A stretch of DNA of 64,000 nt from Maribellus maritimus (GTDB lineage Bacteria; Bacteroidota; Bacteroidia; Bacteroidales; Prolixibacteraceae): contig NZ_JAIKLE010000025.1 of NCBI RefSeq assembly GCF_022267315.1, positions 50,485 to 114,484 on the forward strand. The letters run 5' to 3'. A model generated the notes under the pieces. The model ran no database searches and was not told the origin of the DNA. It saw only the letters and a program-made list of their open reading frames with translations. Below are positions 38,101 to 46,869 of the stretch, piece after piece. The first letter of the stretch is position 1. Every line of letters begins with the position of its first letter. The position numbers were made by a program, and so were the translations under genes.

Positions 38101-38446
38101 CCCCTACTATTTTAAAAAGAAAGGGCTGGGAAAACTTATCGGAACACGCACCTGGGGCGGATTGGTTGGAATTTCCGGTAATGCGCGCTTTGTTGACGGC
38201 GGCAGTTTCTCTGTTCCCCGTTTTGGGGTTTACGACGAAAATAGTGAATGGGTAATCGAGGGAATTGGTGTTTATCCTGATATTGAAGTAGTTGATCGTC
38301 CGGAGCAACTCGCAAAAGGGATTGACCCGGGAATTGAAAAAGCCGTAGAAGTATTACTAAAAGAACTGGAAGAAAATCCGGTAAAAAAAGTAAAAGCACC
38401 AAAACCACCAAATCGTTCAGGCTGGATAGAACAGGAAATCAAATAA
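35183..38446 (+). CDS. Secreted tricorn-type protease (peptidase S41 family)
   Basis: This 1087-residue protein has a signal peptide (to TTAAN, about residue 26) and an N-terminal propeller with WD40-like/TolB-like repeats (KISPDGEWIAYSAEYSG, SWSPDGKYITYYSD, EWSPDSKYLLYSD). A second propeller region follows, with an acidic lysine/glutamate insert near residue 545-575. The C-terminal half has a tricorn C1 domain, a PDZ domain (about residues 760-850) and the S41 catalytic domain. His744 in NTGHSYVNWG, the Ser966-968 cluster in NGYSSSGGDAFPYYF, RTWGGLVG and EGIGVYPDIEV are the expected active-site regions. It should degrade peptides in the periplasm. A terminator follows. No link to the PULs is evident. 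Confidence 0.92.
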   Translation: MNMRHFTKQFLALFLFIGIALGTTAANDSRLMRYPDINNSLIAFVYAGDVWTVDAGGGNAKHLTSHEGMELFPKISPDGEWIAYSAEYSGSRQVFVIPSNGGVPKQLTYYNSVGLMPPRGGFDNVVLDWTPDSKNIMIRANRTEFGERNGKYYLVNIDGGLEKPLQIVNGGFAALSPDGKKVCFTPVDREFRTWKRYKGGRATELWIYDLAKDVSEQITDFKGSDQWPVWYNNKIFFASDRDLKLNIYSYDTNSKEVEQVTTFKDFDVMWPSGENGQMVFENGGFLYKTNLETGATEKVTVNINFDNPNLLPYFKNVAEDIHSFTVSPTAKRALFDARGDIFSVPAENGVTENLTQTQGIREIYPSWSPDGKYITYYSDATGEYEIYLLENKEGAKPKQLTKNSSAWKYDSEWSPDSKYLLYSDRTLNLKLLNVESEKETIIDHATFNEIQTYNFSPDSKWVIYEKQSPNELTAVWVYNIQEKKNIQLTDDSFNDYSPVFSCDGKYIYFLSDRDFNLDFSGFEFDYVYNNPTRIYGMILKKDGEELFKFKNDEEPVKKEEKTEENKNGNEDKTEVTIEIDVEGINNRIVALPLGNGNYRNLTAVDDGILYINNGSLKKFSIADKKEEDILEKTMQFLLADDGKSFLYRSGRDFGITTVKPGQKAGTGKLELDNMEMKIDPVKEWQQIYNDGWRIYRDYFYVDNLHGVDWKKVKQNYAQLLPFVGHRMDLDYIFSEMVSESNTGHSYVNWGDFKKPERVEGGLLGAKIVADEKAGRFKISKIYDSQNWNSSLRSPLTEQGVDVKEGDYLISINGHNVTTDDNPYKFLENTAGKHIEIAVNSEPKAEDSRKSMIEPIESELALLHYNWVQERRALVDKLSGGKIGYIYVPNTSTDGNRELFKGMYAYHNKEALIIDDRYNGGGFIPDVMADLLNRKTLSYWNVNGLSPMSTPAIAHDGPKVMLINGYSSSGGDAFPYYFKKKGLGKLIGTRTWGGLVGISGNARFVDGGSFSVPRFGVYDENSEWVIEGIGVYPDIEVVDRPEQLAKGIDPGIEKAVEVLLKELEENPVKKVKAPKPPNRSGWIEQEIK

Positions 38447-38452
38447 TTCACA

Positions 38453-38490
38453 AAAGAGGTTGTTTTACAAAACAGCCTCTTTTTTTGTCT
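38453..38490. terminator. Bidirectional terminator between convergent genes
   Basis: AAAGAGGTTGTT (38453-38464) pairs with AACAGCCTCTTT (38471-38482) around a six-base loop, with an A-run on the left and a T-run on the right. It can serve both the protease gene (plus strand) and the GntR gene (minus strand), which converge here. Confidence 0.75.
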
Positions 38491-38505
38491 CTTCACGGCA
38501 AAAAA

Positions 38506-39258
38506 TCAATAAACTTCAGGTTTTGCAATGATGGAAAATTTGTATCGATCTCCGCGATAATATGACTTTTCTATCTCCACTACCTTGCCACTCGAACAAA
38601 AAATAGCACCGTCCAAAATAAAAACGGGCAAAGGTGAATTGGTATCAAAATAGTTATCTGAAGATTTTGGGCCTAAAATTACCGTACTTAATGTCTGTTT
38701 CATGTCGGTGATTTTAAGGCTGTACACTTCTTCATAAATTGTAAAATATGGCTTCTTTGTTTCAATTATATTAATCCTTGGACAAAGCTTTAATGAAATG
38801 TACCGTGTTTCATCTTTCATTAAAACATCATCGGCATACCGAAGACGGTGAATTTTAACTACCGGGCCTTCAATAATATAATGATGTCCGCTAATCTCCG
38901 TCGAAATACCGGCGTCGAGTATAGTCTTCTCAATGATTACACTTTTCGGTTTAAATCCCTCCTTTCGCAAATTTTCTTCAAAGCCGGAACGCGTAGTATA
39001 AATGGATCCCAGTGTTCGGGTAACGTGCTTGTCTTCTGTGCGGTTTAAAACAAAAGTCCCCTTCCCTTTAATTCGTGTAGCCCATCCCCTGAGTTCAATC
39101 TCGTGAAGGCTTTTCCGCGCTGTGGTATTGCTTATATTGTATTTTTTTATAAGCTCGTTTTCCGAAGGAATTTTATCTCCGGGTTGTAAATCGCCCGATT
39201 CAATATTTTCAATAATATCCAGGCAAATTTCAATATATTTTGGATGAGTCGAATTCAT
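38506..39258 (-). CDS. GntR-family (HutC subfamily) transcriptional regulator
   Basis: This 250-residue protein has an N-terminal winged helix (about residues 8-75: GDKIPSENELIKKYNISNTT and LHEIELRGWATRIKGKGTFV) and a C-terminal UTRA ligand-binding domain (about 95-245, VVKIHRLRYADD and DETRYISLKLCP). HutC-type regulators bind small sugars or acids and usually repress. It is divergent from the MFS transporter gene with 102 bases between starts. A palindromic repeat just before the transporter ATG, repeated before the isomerase gene, is the likely binding site, so this is probably the local repressor of PUL 2. The effector is probably a rhamnose-derived sugar (inference). Confidence 0.9.
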   Translation of the reverse strand: MNSTHPKYIEICLDIIENIESGDLQPGDKIPSENELIKKYNISNTTARKSLHEIELRGWATRIKGKGTFVLNRTEDKHVTRTLGSIYTTRSGFEENLRKEGFKPKSVIIEKTILDAGISTEISGHHYIIEGPVVKIHRLRYADDVLMKDETRYISLKLCPRINIIETKKPYFTIYEEVYSLKITDMKQTLSTVILGPKSSDNYFDTNSPLPVFILDGAIFCSSGKVVEIEKSYYRGDRYKFSIIAKPEVY

Positions 39259-39299
39259 GCCATAAAAGTAGATGAAAGTAAAGAATTTATCAACCCGTA

Positions 39300-39330
39300 T
39301 TTGCAGATTAATATTTCTTACTTATATTTG
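39300..39330 (+). promoter_or_regulatory. Bacteroidota-type promoter of the PUL 2 transporter gene
   Basis: TTTG (39300-39303) as minus-33 element and TATATTTG (39323-39330) as minus-7 element are 19 bases apart, fitting the TTTG / TAnnTTTG consensus. Transcription would start near 39336, just before the palindrome at 39344-39359. Confidence 0.7.
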
Positions 39331-39340
39331 CACAAAATCT

Positions 39341-39359
39341 AACTTAGTGCGTTAACTAA
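39341..39359. promoter_or_regulatory. Probable GntR operator, copy 1
   Basis: TTAGT (39344-39348) and ACTAA (39355-39359) are inverted repeats with a six-base spacer, immediately downstream of the predicted transcription start and touching the transporter ATG. The 12 bases AACTTAGTGCGT (39341-39352) recur at 40643-40654. Binding here would block transcription. Confidence 0.6.
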
Positions 39360-39360
39360 A

Positions 39361-40602
39361 ATGAAAAGAAATCTAACTTGGATACCTTGGCTTATTGTTG
39401 CGATGACCTTCTTTGCTACAGCCTTAAGTTTTCTCGACCGGCAGGTACTTTCTATCTCCATTATAAAAATTAAAGAAGATTTTCATATTTCCGATATTGA
39501 ATACGGCTTTATAAACACCGGTTTTTTAATCAGCTATGCAATTATGTTTACCGTTGGCGGCATATTAATAGACCGCTATGGAAGCCGGCTAGGATTGGCA
39601 TTTTCAGTAGGAATATGGTCCTTTGCCACACTCTTGCACAGTTTGGCCAATAATGCTTTCCAGTTTGGACTGTTCAGGTTCATTTTAGGAATAGGAGAAG
39701 GCGGAGCATTTCCCGGTGCGATAAAAGCAGTTGTTGAATGGGTTCCGAAACACAGACAAGCACTTGCAAATGGAATTGCCATAGGCGGCTCAGCACTTGG
39801 CGCCGTAGTCGCTCCTCCTCTGTGTGTTTATTTAATAGGTGTTACCGGATGGCGTGGTGTGTTTCTGATTACCGGGGCTTTTGGCATTTTTTGGGTAACT
39901 GCATGGCTGCTGTGCCCGAAACAGAAAGCAGCAACACCGGAGCAAACAAATCAAAAAGGAGACAATACAGGTTCAAAACAAAATCGCGTCAACCTCATCG
40001 AGATACTTAAAATAAAAGAAGTTTGGGTTTTTATACTAATTCGCTTTTTACTTGATCCCATATTTTATTTTTATATGTTCTGGATTCCGAAATATTTAAA
40101 CGAGGCACGGGAAATTGACATTAACCTGATTGGAAAACTCTTCTGGATTCCATTTCTTGCACTTGGAATTTCAAACATGCTCGGCGGTTGGATATCAGAT
40201 AAAATGTACAAAAAAACCGGCAACCTGAACTCCGCACGAAAAATGATAATGGGATTTGCAGCCTTACTTACTGCACCTGCCCTACTCGTAAAAATAGCAC
40301 CAAATGCCGAGTGGGTGATTCTTATTATCTCGATTGCATTTTTTGCCCACGGGCTCTGGATTACCAACTATATAACGTCAATCAGCGACATCTTCGGGAA
40401 AACAATAACATCAACAATAATCGGATTTTCAGGTTCGGCAGGTGCACTCTCATCTCTGATTCTCAATCCTGTCATCGGCCTGATTATTTCCCGGTTCTCC
40501 TATGATCCGGTGTGGATTTATGCAGGTTCGATGTATTCCATCGCATTTATTGCGTTTATTATATTCATACCAAAGATTAAACTCTTAAAAGCATTTCAAT
40601 AG
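39361..40602 (+). CDS. MFS transporter, anion:cation symporter (hexuronate/sugar acid) type
   Basis: This 413-residue inner-membrane protein has about 12 membrane segments. FLDRQVLSISIIKIKEDF, DRYGSRLGLAFS and RFILGIGEGGAFPGAIKAV are characteristic of the ACS branch of the MFS, which includes hexuronate (ExuT-like) and sugar-acid transporters. It should move the monosaccharides or uronates released in the periplasm into the cytoplasm. It is the first gene of PUL 2, next to its divergent GntR regulator. The substrate is not defined by sequence; rhamnose or a uronic acid fits the context. Confidence 0.85.
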   Translation: MKRNLTWIPWLIVAMTFFATALSFLDRQVLSISIIKIKEDFHISDIEYGFINTGFLISYAIMFTVGGILIDRYGSRLGLAFSVGIWSFATLLHSLANNAFQFGLFRFILGIGEGGAFPGAIKAVVEWVPKHRQALANGIAIGGSALGAVVAPPLCVYLIGVTGWRGVFLITGAFGIFWVTAWLLCPKQKAATPEQTNQKGDNTGSKQNRVNLIEILKIKEVWVFILIRFLLDPIFYFYMFWIPKYLNEAREIDINLIGKLFWIPFLALGISNMLGGWISDKMYKKTGNLNSARKMIMGFAALLTAPALLVKIAPNAEWVILIISIAFFAHGLWITNYITSISDIFGKTITSTIIGFSGSAGALSSLILNPVIGLIISRFSYDPVWIYAGSMYSIAFIAFIIFIPKIKLLKAFQ

Positions 40603-40642
40603 ATCAACACAAAATACATCATAAAAAAAATTTACAAAAATA

Positions 40643-40654
40643 AACTTAGTGCGT
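40643..40654. promoter_or_regulatory. Probable GntR operator, copy 2
   Basis: AACTTAGTGCGT repeats exactly the 12 bases at 39341-39352 and lies 26 bases before the isomerase ATG. The right arm of the palindrome is less complete (TAAAG instead of TAACTAA). Same-position placement before two neighbouring genes supports a shared regulator. Confidence 0.55.
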
Positions 40655-40680
40655 AAAGAACAAACACAATAAGCGTTATT

Positions 40681-42165
40681 ATGAAAAAAAAAGAATCAAA
40701 TAACATGCTGCTTAATGCAGAGAGAAACGCTCCAAGAATAGGGGTATTTGGTGTAGGATATGACAAATACTGGGAGCAGTTTCCCGGTCTCTTCGACGAA
40801 TTAATGCAAAAGCACGCAGAAATAATTAATAAAGTTGAAATTCAGGAAGCAACAGTTGTTGATTTTGGGATGGTTGATAATCCGCAAAAAGCTTATGAAA
40901 CTGTAAAAAAGATGGAGGCTGCCAACCTCGACTTGATTTTCTGTAATATGCTGACATATGCGACTTCCGGCACATTTGGAATCATCATAAAAACAGTTTC
41001 GGTTCCGATTGTACTTGTCGCATTACAACCCAGAAAAGCGCTGGATTATACAAAAGCCTCAACATACATGCAACTGATGAACGATGACATTTGCGCCTTG
41101 CCTGAATTTGCGGGTGTGGCCGTAAGAATGGGGAAAAAGGTTCCGGATATGATAATAGGAACATTAAATGACGATCCGGAAGTTGAGATCCAATTCAATG
41201 AATATTGCCGGATTGCCCGTGTCCTTCACGATTTAAAAAATGCTCAGCTGGGCCACTTGGGTCATCCGATAAACGCTATGCTCGATATGCATACCGATGA
41301 AACCATGTTAACTTCTGTTTTTGGAAGCCACGTGGTTGAGTGTGAAGCGAACGAACTCTTTTCCTGTTATAAAAAGGTTACCGAAAAAGAAATAAAAGAA
41401 CGTGAAGAATTAATACTTAACTTTTTTGATACGCCGGATCCGGTTTCCGATCCTATTTCAATGAAACTTCAGGACGAAGATTTACGCGTTGCTGCAAAAG
41501 TAAGCGTTGCGCTGACCCGTTTTGTAGAAGAAAAAAAGCTCGATGGACTTGCTTACTATTACGACGGTCCGGAAAACAGCGAATTACAAACCGTACTTAC
41601 CAATTTGATAGTTGGAAATTCACTGTTAACCTCAAGAGGTTTTCCAATGTGCGGAGAATCAGATTTAAAAACACTTATTGGCCTTCTTATTATGGACAGA
41701 CTTGGAATTGGCGGCAGTTTTGCGGAATTCCACCCCGTTGATTTTAACGAAGGATTTGTCCTTGTTGGCCACGACGGGCCACACAACATTGCCATCGCTG
41801 AAGGAAAACCGGTACTAAGAAGTTTAAAAAAATACCACGGTAAGCCCGGAAACGGAGCAGGTGTGGAATTTAAAATAAAAGAAGGCCCGATTACCATGCT
41901 TTCAATCAATTCAACATACGATGGGAAATTCAAATTTGTGATTGCTGAAGGAGAATCGGTCGCCGGGCCGATCCCTCCTACCGGAAATACAAATACAAGA
42001 GGATTTTTTAAACCTGACATTAAAACATTTCTCACTCGTTGGATTAAAGAAGGCCCCACCCATCATTTCTCGCTCGGCATCGGACATCATGCAAATACTA
42101 TTGCCAAAATAGCTGACTACTTAAACATAGACTCTGTAATAATTACTTCTGATTCAACCAATTAA
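40681..42165 (+). CDS. L-arabinose/L-fucose isomerase-like sugar isomerase
   Basis: This 494-residue cytoplasmic protein has the length and layout of L-arabinose isomerase and the related fucose isomerase fold. Candidate metal ligands and catalytic residues are Glu326 (CGESD), Glu349 (FAEFHP), His364 or His368 (VGHDGPHN) and the His pairs in THHFSLGIGHH (from residue 461), resembling the Glu/Glu/His/His set of AraA. It should convert an aldose to a ketose. All around it are rhamnosidase genes, so L-rhamnose or a related deoxy sugar is a plausible substrate although it is not RhaA-like. It lies 78 bases after the transporter gene, with its own operator copy, and 14 bases before SusC. Confidence 0.8.
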   Translation: MKKKESNNMLLNAERNAPRIGVFGVGYDKYWEQFPGLFDELMQKHAEIINKVEIQEATVVDFGMVDNPQKAYETVKKMEAANLDLIFCNMLTYATSGTFGIIIKTVSVPIVLVALQPRKALDYTKASTYMQLMNDDICALPEFAGVAVRMGKKVPDMIIGTLNDDPEVEIQFNEYCRIARVLHDLKNAQLGHLGHPINAMLDMHTDETMLTSVFGSHVVECEANELFSCYKKVTEKEIKEREELILNFFDTPDPVSDPISMKLQDEDLRVAAKVSVALTRFVEEKKLDGLAYYYDGPENSELQTVLTNLIVGNSLLTSRGFPMCGESDLKTLIGLLIMDRLGIGGSFAEFHPVDFNEGFVLVGHDGPHNIAIAEGKPVLRSLKKYHGKPGNGAGVEFKIKEGPITMLSINSTYDGKFKFVIAEGESVAGPIPPTGNTNTRGFFKPDIKTFLTRWIKEGPTHHFSLGIGHHANTIAKIADYLNIDSVIITSDSTN

Positions 42166-42179
42166 AAATGTAAAATTTT

Positions 42180-45100
42180 ATGAAAATCTTTCTAAACTAT
42201 TTGAACAAAAAAAAGGATTACAACCTTTTGAGAGGAATTTTTCTCCTTTCTTTGGTGTTTTGTATTTCTTTTGCTGCCAACGCCAATTTTTCCGCAAAGG
42301 CACCGCAGCAACCGATTGTGGTTGCCGGACAGGTAAAAAGTGCTGACGGGATAACACTTCCCGGTGTAAATGTACTGGTAAAAGGTACCAATAGCGGAGT
42401 TATTACTGACACCGACGGAAATTACTCTGTCGAAATTGCGAATCCCAACGCTATACTGATTTTTAGCTTTATCGGGTATCAAACTAAAGAGGTGGAAATA
42501 AATTCACAAACCTCGATAGACGTGACACTTGATGAAGACGTAAAAAGCTTGGATGAAGTTATTGTCGTTGGTTACGGAACACAACGAAAGAAAGACCTTA
42601 CCGGCTCAATATCCAGAGTGAAGGGAGATGAGATGATTCTGCCTTCCACATCAACTTTTGACCAGATGCTCCAGGGAAAAGTTGCCGGCGTCCAGATTAC
42701 ACAAACCACCGGTGCTCCCGGTGGAAATGTAAATATCCTTGTTCGTGGTGTAAGTTCCATCACCGGTGGAAATCAACCCTTATATGTTATCGATGGATTT
42801 CCCGTTAACATCGGTGAAGGTAGTTCTAACATGCTTAGCTTTGGTGGCTCAAATTATTCAGCCTCCAACATGGCAGGAAGTACTACAGACCGAATTAATC
42901 CTTTAACATCGATAAATCCGTCTGACATAGAATCGATTGAGATTCTGAAAGATGCCTCTGCAACGGCAATTTATGGTTCCAGAGGAGCCAACGGCGTTGT
43001 TATTATTACTACAAAAAGAGGAAGTATGGGCAAATCACAGTTTAATGTTGATGTTTCTTACGGTATTCAGGAGGTAGCACACAAACTGGATATGATGAAT
43101 TCTCAGGAATATGCAGAATTTGTTGCCGAGGGCAGGGATAATGCATGGGTTTATTCCGGAGGGGATGCCAACGATCCAAACAGTGCAAGACCTCAGTCAT
43201 ACAAAGTTCCGGAAGAATTTCGCACTCCTTCTTCAATAGCAACAAATACCGACTGGCAAGATATTATTTTCCGCGTTGCTCCGGTACAGAACTATCAGCT
43301 TTCTTCCAGCGGAGGAACTGAAAAGCTCAAATATCTTGTTTCAGGCGGTTATTTCCACCAGGAAGGAATTGTTCTTACCTCCGACTACAAACGTTTTAAC
43401 ATTCGCACAAATTTAGATGCTCAGGTTCTTAAAAATCTGAAAATAGGTTCAACCATATCCGGGTCGTACGGATACGGAACTTTCCCAAATACCGAGGGAC
43501 ACTATGGACAAAGCGGTGTTATTATGATGGCTCTGGCGGCTTCACCTACAATTCCGGTGTACGCAGAAGACGGTAGCCCATATTTCAGTGCAGACGACGT
43601 TTCCTATGGTCTTGGATGGCTGGTAAACCCCTTAACTGTTTTAAATAAAGATAATTATTCTGATGAACGTACAAAAGCCAACGCTATGATCAACAATTAT
43701 CTTGAATACAAAATTCTAGATGGTCTAACGTTCAAAAGTACCGTCGGCATTAACTACAACGCAGGTACGATTAAACTCTGGCGTTCATCTGCTATTCCTT
43801 TATATACAACACTCAATTATCCTTCATCTGCTGGTGTTACAAAAACCGACAACATTGAATGGTTAAATGAAAATACCATAAATTACAAGCGTGTTTTTAA
43901 AGAAAAACACTCATTCGACGCGTTAGTGGGATTCACTGCTCAAAAAAGCACCTACAACCGTCTCTCTGCCGGTGCAACTGATTTTCCAACAGATTATGTG
44001 ACCTACATTTCGGCAGGGACAGTAAACTCCGGCACACAAATAAAAGCGGAATGGGCGATGTTATCCATAATTTCCAGGATAAATTATTCCTACGCTGGCA
44101 AATACCTTCTTACCGCAACTGTGCGAAGAGATGGAAGTTCCAGATTTGGATCAAACAACAAATGGGGCACTTTCCCCTCATTTTCAGGAGGATATAATAT
44201 TTCAGAGGAATCTTTTATGAAATCTGTCGAGAACCTAAGCAACCTAAAACTCAGGTTTAGTTATGGTGTTTCCGGGAACAATCAAATTGGGAACTATGCA
44301 ACTATTGGCTTACTTAGCTCGTCTGATTATGTTGACGGAGACAGCAAAATCTCTGGGTTACGTCCCAGCTCCCTGTCCAACGACGACCTGACCTGGGAAA
44401 AATCACACCAAATCGACCTCGGATTGGATTTGGGACTTTTTGATGACAGAATATCACTTATTGCTGACGTGTATAAAAACAAAAAAACAGACCTGTTATT
44501 GGCTGTTGAATTACCCGCAGCATCAGGCTATTCAAGCTCTACTCAAAATGTTGGTGATATTGAAAATAAAGGAATTGAACTGGCACTTGAAACCATACCT
44601 GTTAAAAGCAAAAATTTCAACTGGACAAGTAACTTTACCTTTAGCGCCAATAAAAATAAAGTACTAAAACTGGCAACTGAAGGAGCGAGAATCAGCAATA
44701 ACTCATACCAGGTAACCGAGGTTGGTTCACCCATTTCCAGTTTTTTCATGCTTAATGCAATTGGTATTTTTCAAAGCGAAGAAGAAATTGCAAACAGTGC
44801 GCTTCAGCATGCCAATGTACAACCCGGTGATTTAAAATTTGAAGACTTCAATGGCGATGGAGACATTACTTCTGCCGACCAAAAAATTGTTGGGAACCCG
44901 TGGCCTGACTTCACATGGGGATTTAACAACAAATTTTTGTATCGTAACTTCTCTCTGAGTATCGCTTTAAATGGCTCAAATGGTGCCGACACTTATTTAA
45001 TGAATAACGCCATGATGAACAGTGCTGGTGTACAAAACCAATTGGCAAGCATACACCGGTGGAGATCGGAAAGCGACCCGGGAGATGGAAGGACACCAAG

Positions 45101-45404
45101 GGCAATTCGTAGTAACTATGCATATTCTTTAAGCACCTCGTCCTACTATCTTCACGACGCTTCGTATGTCAGAATTAAAAATATTAATCTTTCCTATACG
45201 TTCCCCGGTGAATTATTAAACAGAATATCCATGAGCAACCTGACTGTATATGCTGATGTTGCAAATGTGTACACATTTACAGATTATCCGGGCTACGATC
45301 CTGATGCAAGCAGTTCGGGGAATAACATCACCAGCTCAGGACTCGACTACGGTACATTCCCATTGGCGAGAACATACACATTGGGCATTAAGCTTTCATT
45401 CTAA
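42180..45404 (+). CDS. susC: SusC/RagA-family TonB-dependent glycan transporter
   Basis: This 1074-residue outer-membrane protein imports the oligosaccharides of PUL 2. Order of parts: signal (to AANANFSA, about residue 38), CarboxypepD_reg-like domain (VVAGQVKSADGITLPGVNVL), TonB-box-like DEVIVVGYGTQRKKD, plug with LYVIDGFPVNIG and the SATAIYGSRGANGVVIITTK signature, then a barrel ending in TYTLGIKLSF. The gene is intact. It is followed 17 bases later by its SusD partner. The SusC in PUL 1 is only a distant relative, so the two import different oligosaccharides. Confidence 0.96.
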   Translation: MKIFLNYLNKKKDYNLLRGIFLLSLVFCISFAANANFSAKAPQQPIVVAGQVKSADGITLPGVNVLVKGTNSGVITDTDGNYSVEIANPNAILIFSFIGYQTKEVEINSQTSIDVTLDEDVKSLDEVIVVGYGTQRKKDLTGSISRVKGDEMILPSTSTFDQMLQGKVAGVQITQTTGAPGGNVNILVRGVSSITGGNQPLYVIDGFPVNIGEGSSNMLSFGGSNYSASNMAGSTTDRINPLTSINPSDIESIEILKDASATAIYGSRGANGVVIITTKRGSMGKSQFNVDVSYGIQEVAHKLDMMNSQEYAEFVAEGRDNAWVYSGGDANDPNSARPQSYKVPEEFRTPSSIATNTDWQDIIFRVAPVQNYQLSSSGGTEKLKYLVSGGYFHQEGIVLTSDYKRFNIRTNLDAQVLKNLKIGSTISGSYGYGTFPNTEGHYGQSGVIMMALAASPTIPVYAEDGSPYFSADDVSYGLGWLVNPLTVLNKDNYSDERTKANAMINNYLEYKILDGLTFKSTVGINYNAGTIKLWRSSAIPLYTTLNYPSSAGVTKTDNIEWLNENTINYKRVFKEKHSFDALVGFTAQKSTYNRLSAGATDFPTDYVTYISAGTVNSGTQIKAEWAMLSIISRINYSYAGKYLLTATVRRDGSSRFGSNNKWGTFPSFSGGYNISEESFMKSVENLSNLKLRFSYGVSGNNQIGNYATIGLLSSSDYVDGDSKISGLRPSSLSNDDLTWEKSHQIDLGLDLGLFDDRISLIADVYKNKKTDLLLAVELPAASGYSSSTQNVGDIENKGIELALETIPVKSKNFNWTSNFTFSANKNKVLKLATEGARISNNSYQVTEVGSPISSFFMLNAIGIFQSEEEIANSALQHANVQPGDLKFEDFNGDGDITSADQKIVGNPWPDFTWGFNNKFLYRNFSLSIALNGSNGADTYLMNNAMMNSAGVQNQLASIHRWRSESDPGDGRTPRAIRSNYAYSLSTSSYYLHDASYVRIKNINLSYTFPGELLNRISMSNLTVYADVANVYTFTDYPGYDPDASSSGNNITSSGLDYGTFPLARTYTLGIKLSF

Positions 45405-45421
45405 ATTTGAATTTGTAAAAA

Positions 45422-46855
45422 ATGAAAAAAATAGTTTATATAATATCAATCATTCTGGTGAGTTTGACTTCTTGTAAAGATTTTCTCTCGTTATCACCAG
45501 AATATCAAATCAACGAAATTAACTACTATCAGTCGGAAGACGATTATGAAACAGCTGTTATAGGGATATACAACTTGTTACAGGGGCTGCATAATTTAAC
45601 AATTATGTATCCGGCAGAACTATTAACCGACAATACCGAAATTAACTCTTATACATGGGGTTCGGTTGTTGCTGAGTTTGATGAAGCCGAAGTAACATCG
45701 GCAAATAGTACCATAAACAGTATCTGGACAAGTTGTTTTACTGCAATAGCCTATTCAAACAATATATTGTCAAGAATTGACGACATTGAGATGAGTGAGT
45801 CCAAACAGAACCAGTTTCAAGGGGAAGCATTGTTTTTAAGGGCATATTGCTATTTCTACCTGGTACGCCTTTATGGTGATGTGCCTGTCGTTAATGTTGC
45901 GTTTAGAAGCCCCGACGAGATTTCATCTTTCGACATGTCACGTCAGCCCGTTAGTGCAATTTATACGGTAATAAAAGACGATTTGACCAATGCAGCGACC
46001 TTGCTGGACGGGATTGAGCTCTCAAAAGGAAGGGCGTCTAAAGGAGCAGCAAAAACCTTACTCGGAAAAGTTTACCTCACATTAAATGAATATGAAAATG
46101 CTGCCGGAATTTTAAAAGAAGTTATTGATATGAATGCCTACAGTTTGGTTGACGACTATGGAAGCCTGTTTGACGGAACAAATGAAGAATCTGATGAATC
46201 CATTTTTGAAATTGGTTACCATTCAGGCGATCTTGGTGAGGGAAATTCTTTTTCTTCAAGTTATACTCCGGGACTATTCAACATGGCAATTTTTCCGAAC
46301 AATATGAACGGTAATGGATACATGTGCCCCACCCAAGATTTATACGACTCCTATGAAGAAGGAGACGAAAGAAAAACTGCTTCGGTAATTGATTCTGTGC
46401 TTTTAACAGATGGAACATACGAATACACGCTTTGCGGATTAAAGTTTGTCGATTTTTCAACCGGAACATCAGGCGACGGAGGCATTAATTATACAGCTTT
46501 ACGCTATGCCGATGTTTTGCTAATGTATGCAGAAGCCTTAAATGAAAGCAATCAAACTTCTGACGCACTGCCTTATCTAAACGAAGTTAGAGAACGGGCA
46601 GGATTAGATGATCTTACTGGGTTGTCAAAAGAAGAATTTACATTGGCAATGGAAAAAGAACGCCGTGTTGAATTCTTTCATGAAGGGCACCGATGGTTTG
46701 ATTTGCTCAGAACAGGCCGGGCAAAAACAGTATTAAATGCCTATTTCGAAAGCATAGGAAGTAGTTATACTCTGGATGACTATGAACTTTTAATGCCAAT
46801 ACCAGATGATGAACTAGAGATTAGTCCGGAATTGGAACAAAACGATGGTTATTAA
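45422..46855 (+). CDS. susD: SusD/RagB-family outer-membrane glycan-binding lipoprotein
   Basis: This 477-residue lipoprotein (lipobox LTSC, Cys18) is the surface lid and binding partner of the SusC before it. DFLSLSPEYQINEINYY at the start, the TPR-like helices (FLRAYCYFYLVRLYGDVP), and the C-terminal RYADVLLMYAEALNE, LNEVRERAGLDDL and KERRVEFFHEGHRWFDLLRTG blocks are classic SusD. It is about 120 residues shorter than the PUL 1 SusD. A hairpin follows it at 46870-46898. Confidence 0.95.
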   Translation: MKKIVYIISIILVSLTSCKDFLSLSPEYQINEINYYQSEDDYETAVIGIYNLLQGLHNLTIMYPAELLTDNTEINSYTWGSVVAEFDEAEVTSANSTINSIWTSCFTAIAYSNNILSRIDDIEMSESKQNQFQGEALFLRAYCYFYLVRLYGDVPVVNVAFRSPDEISSFDMSRQPVSAIYTVIKDDLTNAATLLDGIELSKGRASKGAAKTLLGKVYLTLNEYENAAGILKEVIDMNAYSLVDDYGSLFDGTNEESDESIFEIGYHSGDLGEGNSFSSSYTPGLFNMAIFPNNMNGNGYMCPTQDLYDSYEEGDERKTASVIDSVLLTDGTYEYTLCGLKFVDFSTGTSGDGGINYTALRYADVLLMYAEALNESNQTSDALPYLNEVRERAGLDDLTGLSKEEFTLAMEKERRVEFFHEGHRWFDLLRTGRAKTVLNAYFESIGSSYTLDDYELLMPIPDDELEISPELEQNDGY

Positions 46856-46869
46856 TTAAAATCAAAAAG

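Noticed and set aside
41559..42059. 166-codon open frame opposite the isomerase gene.
   Set aside because: Antisense shadow; the isomerase motifs on the plus strand are certain.
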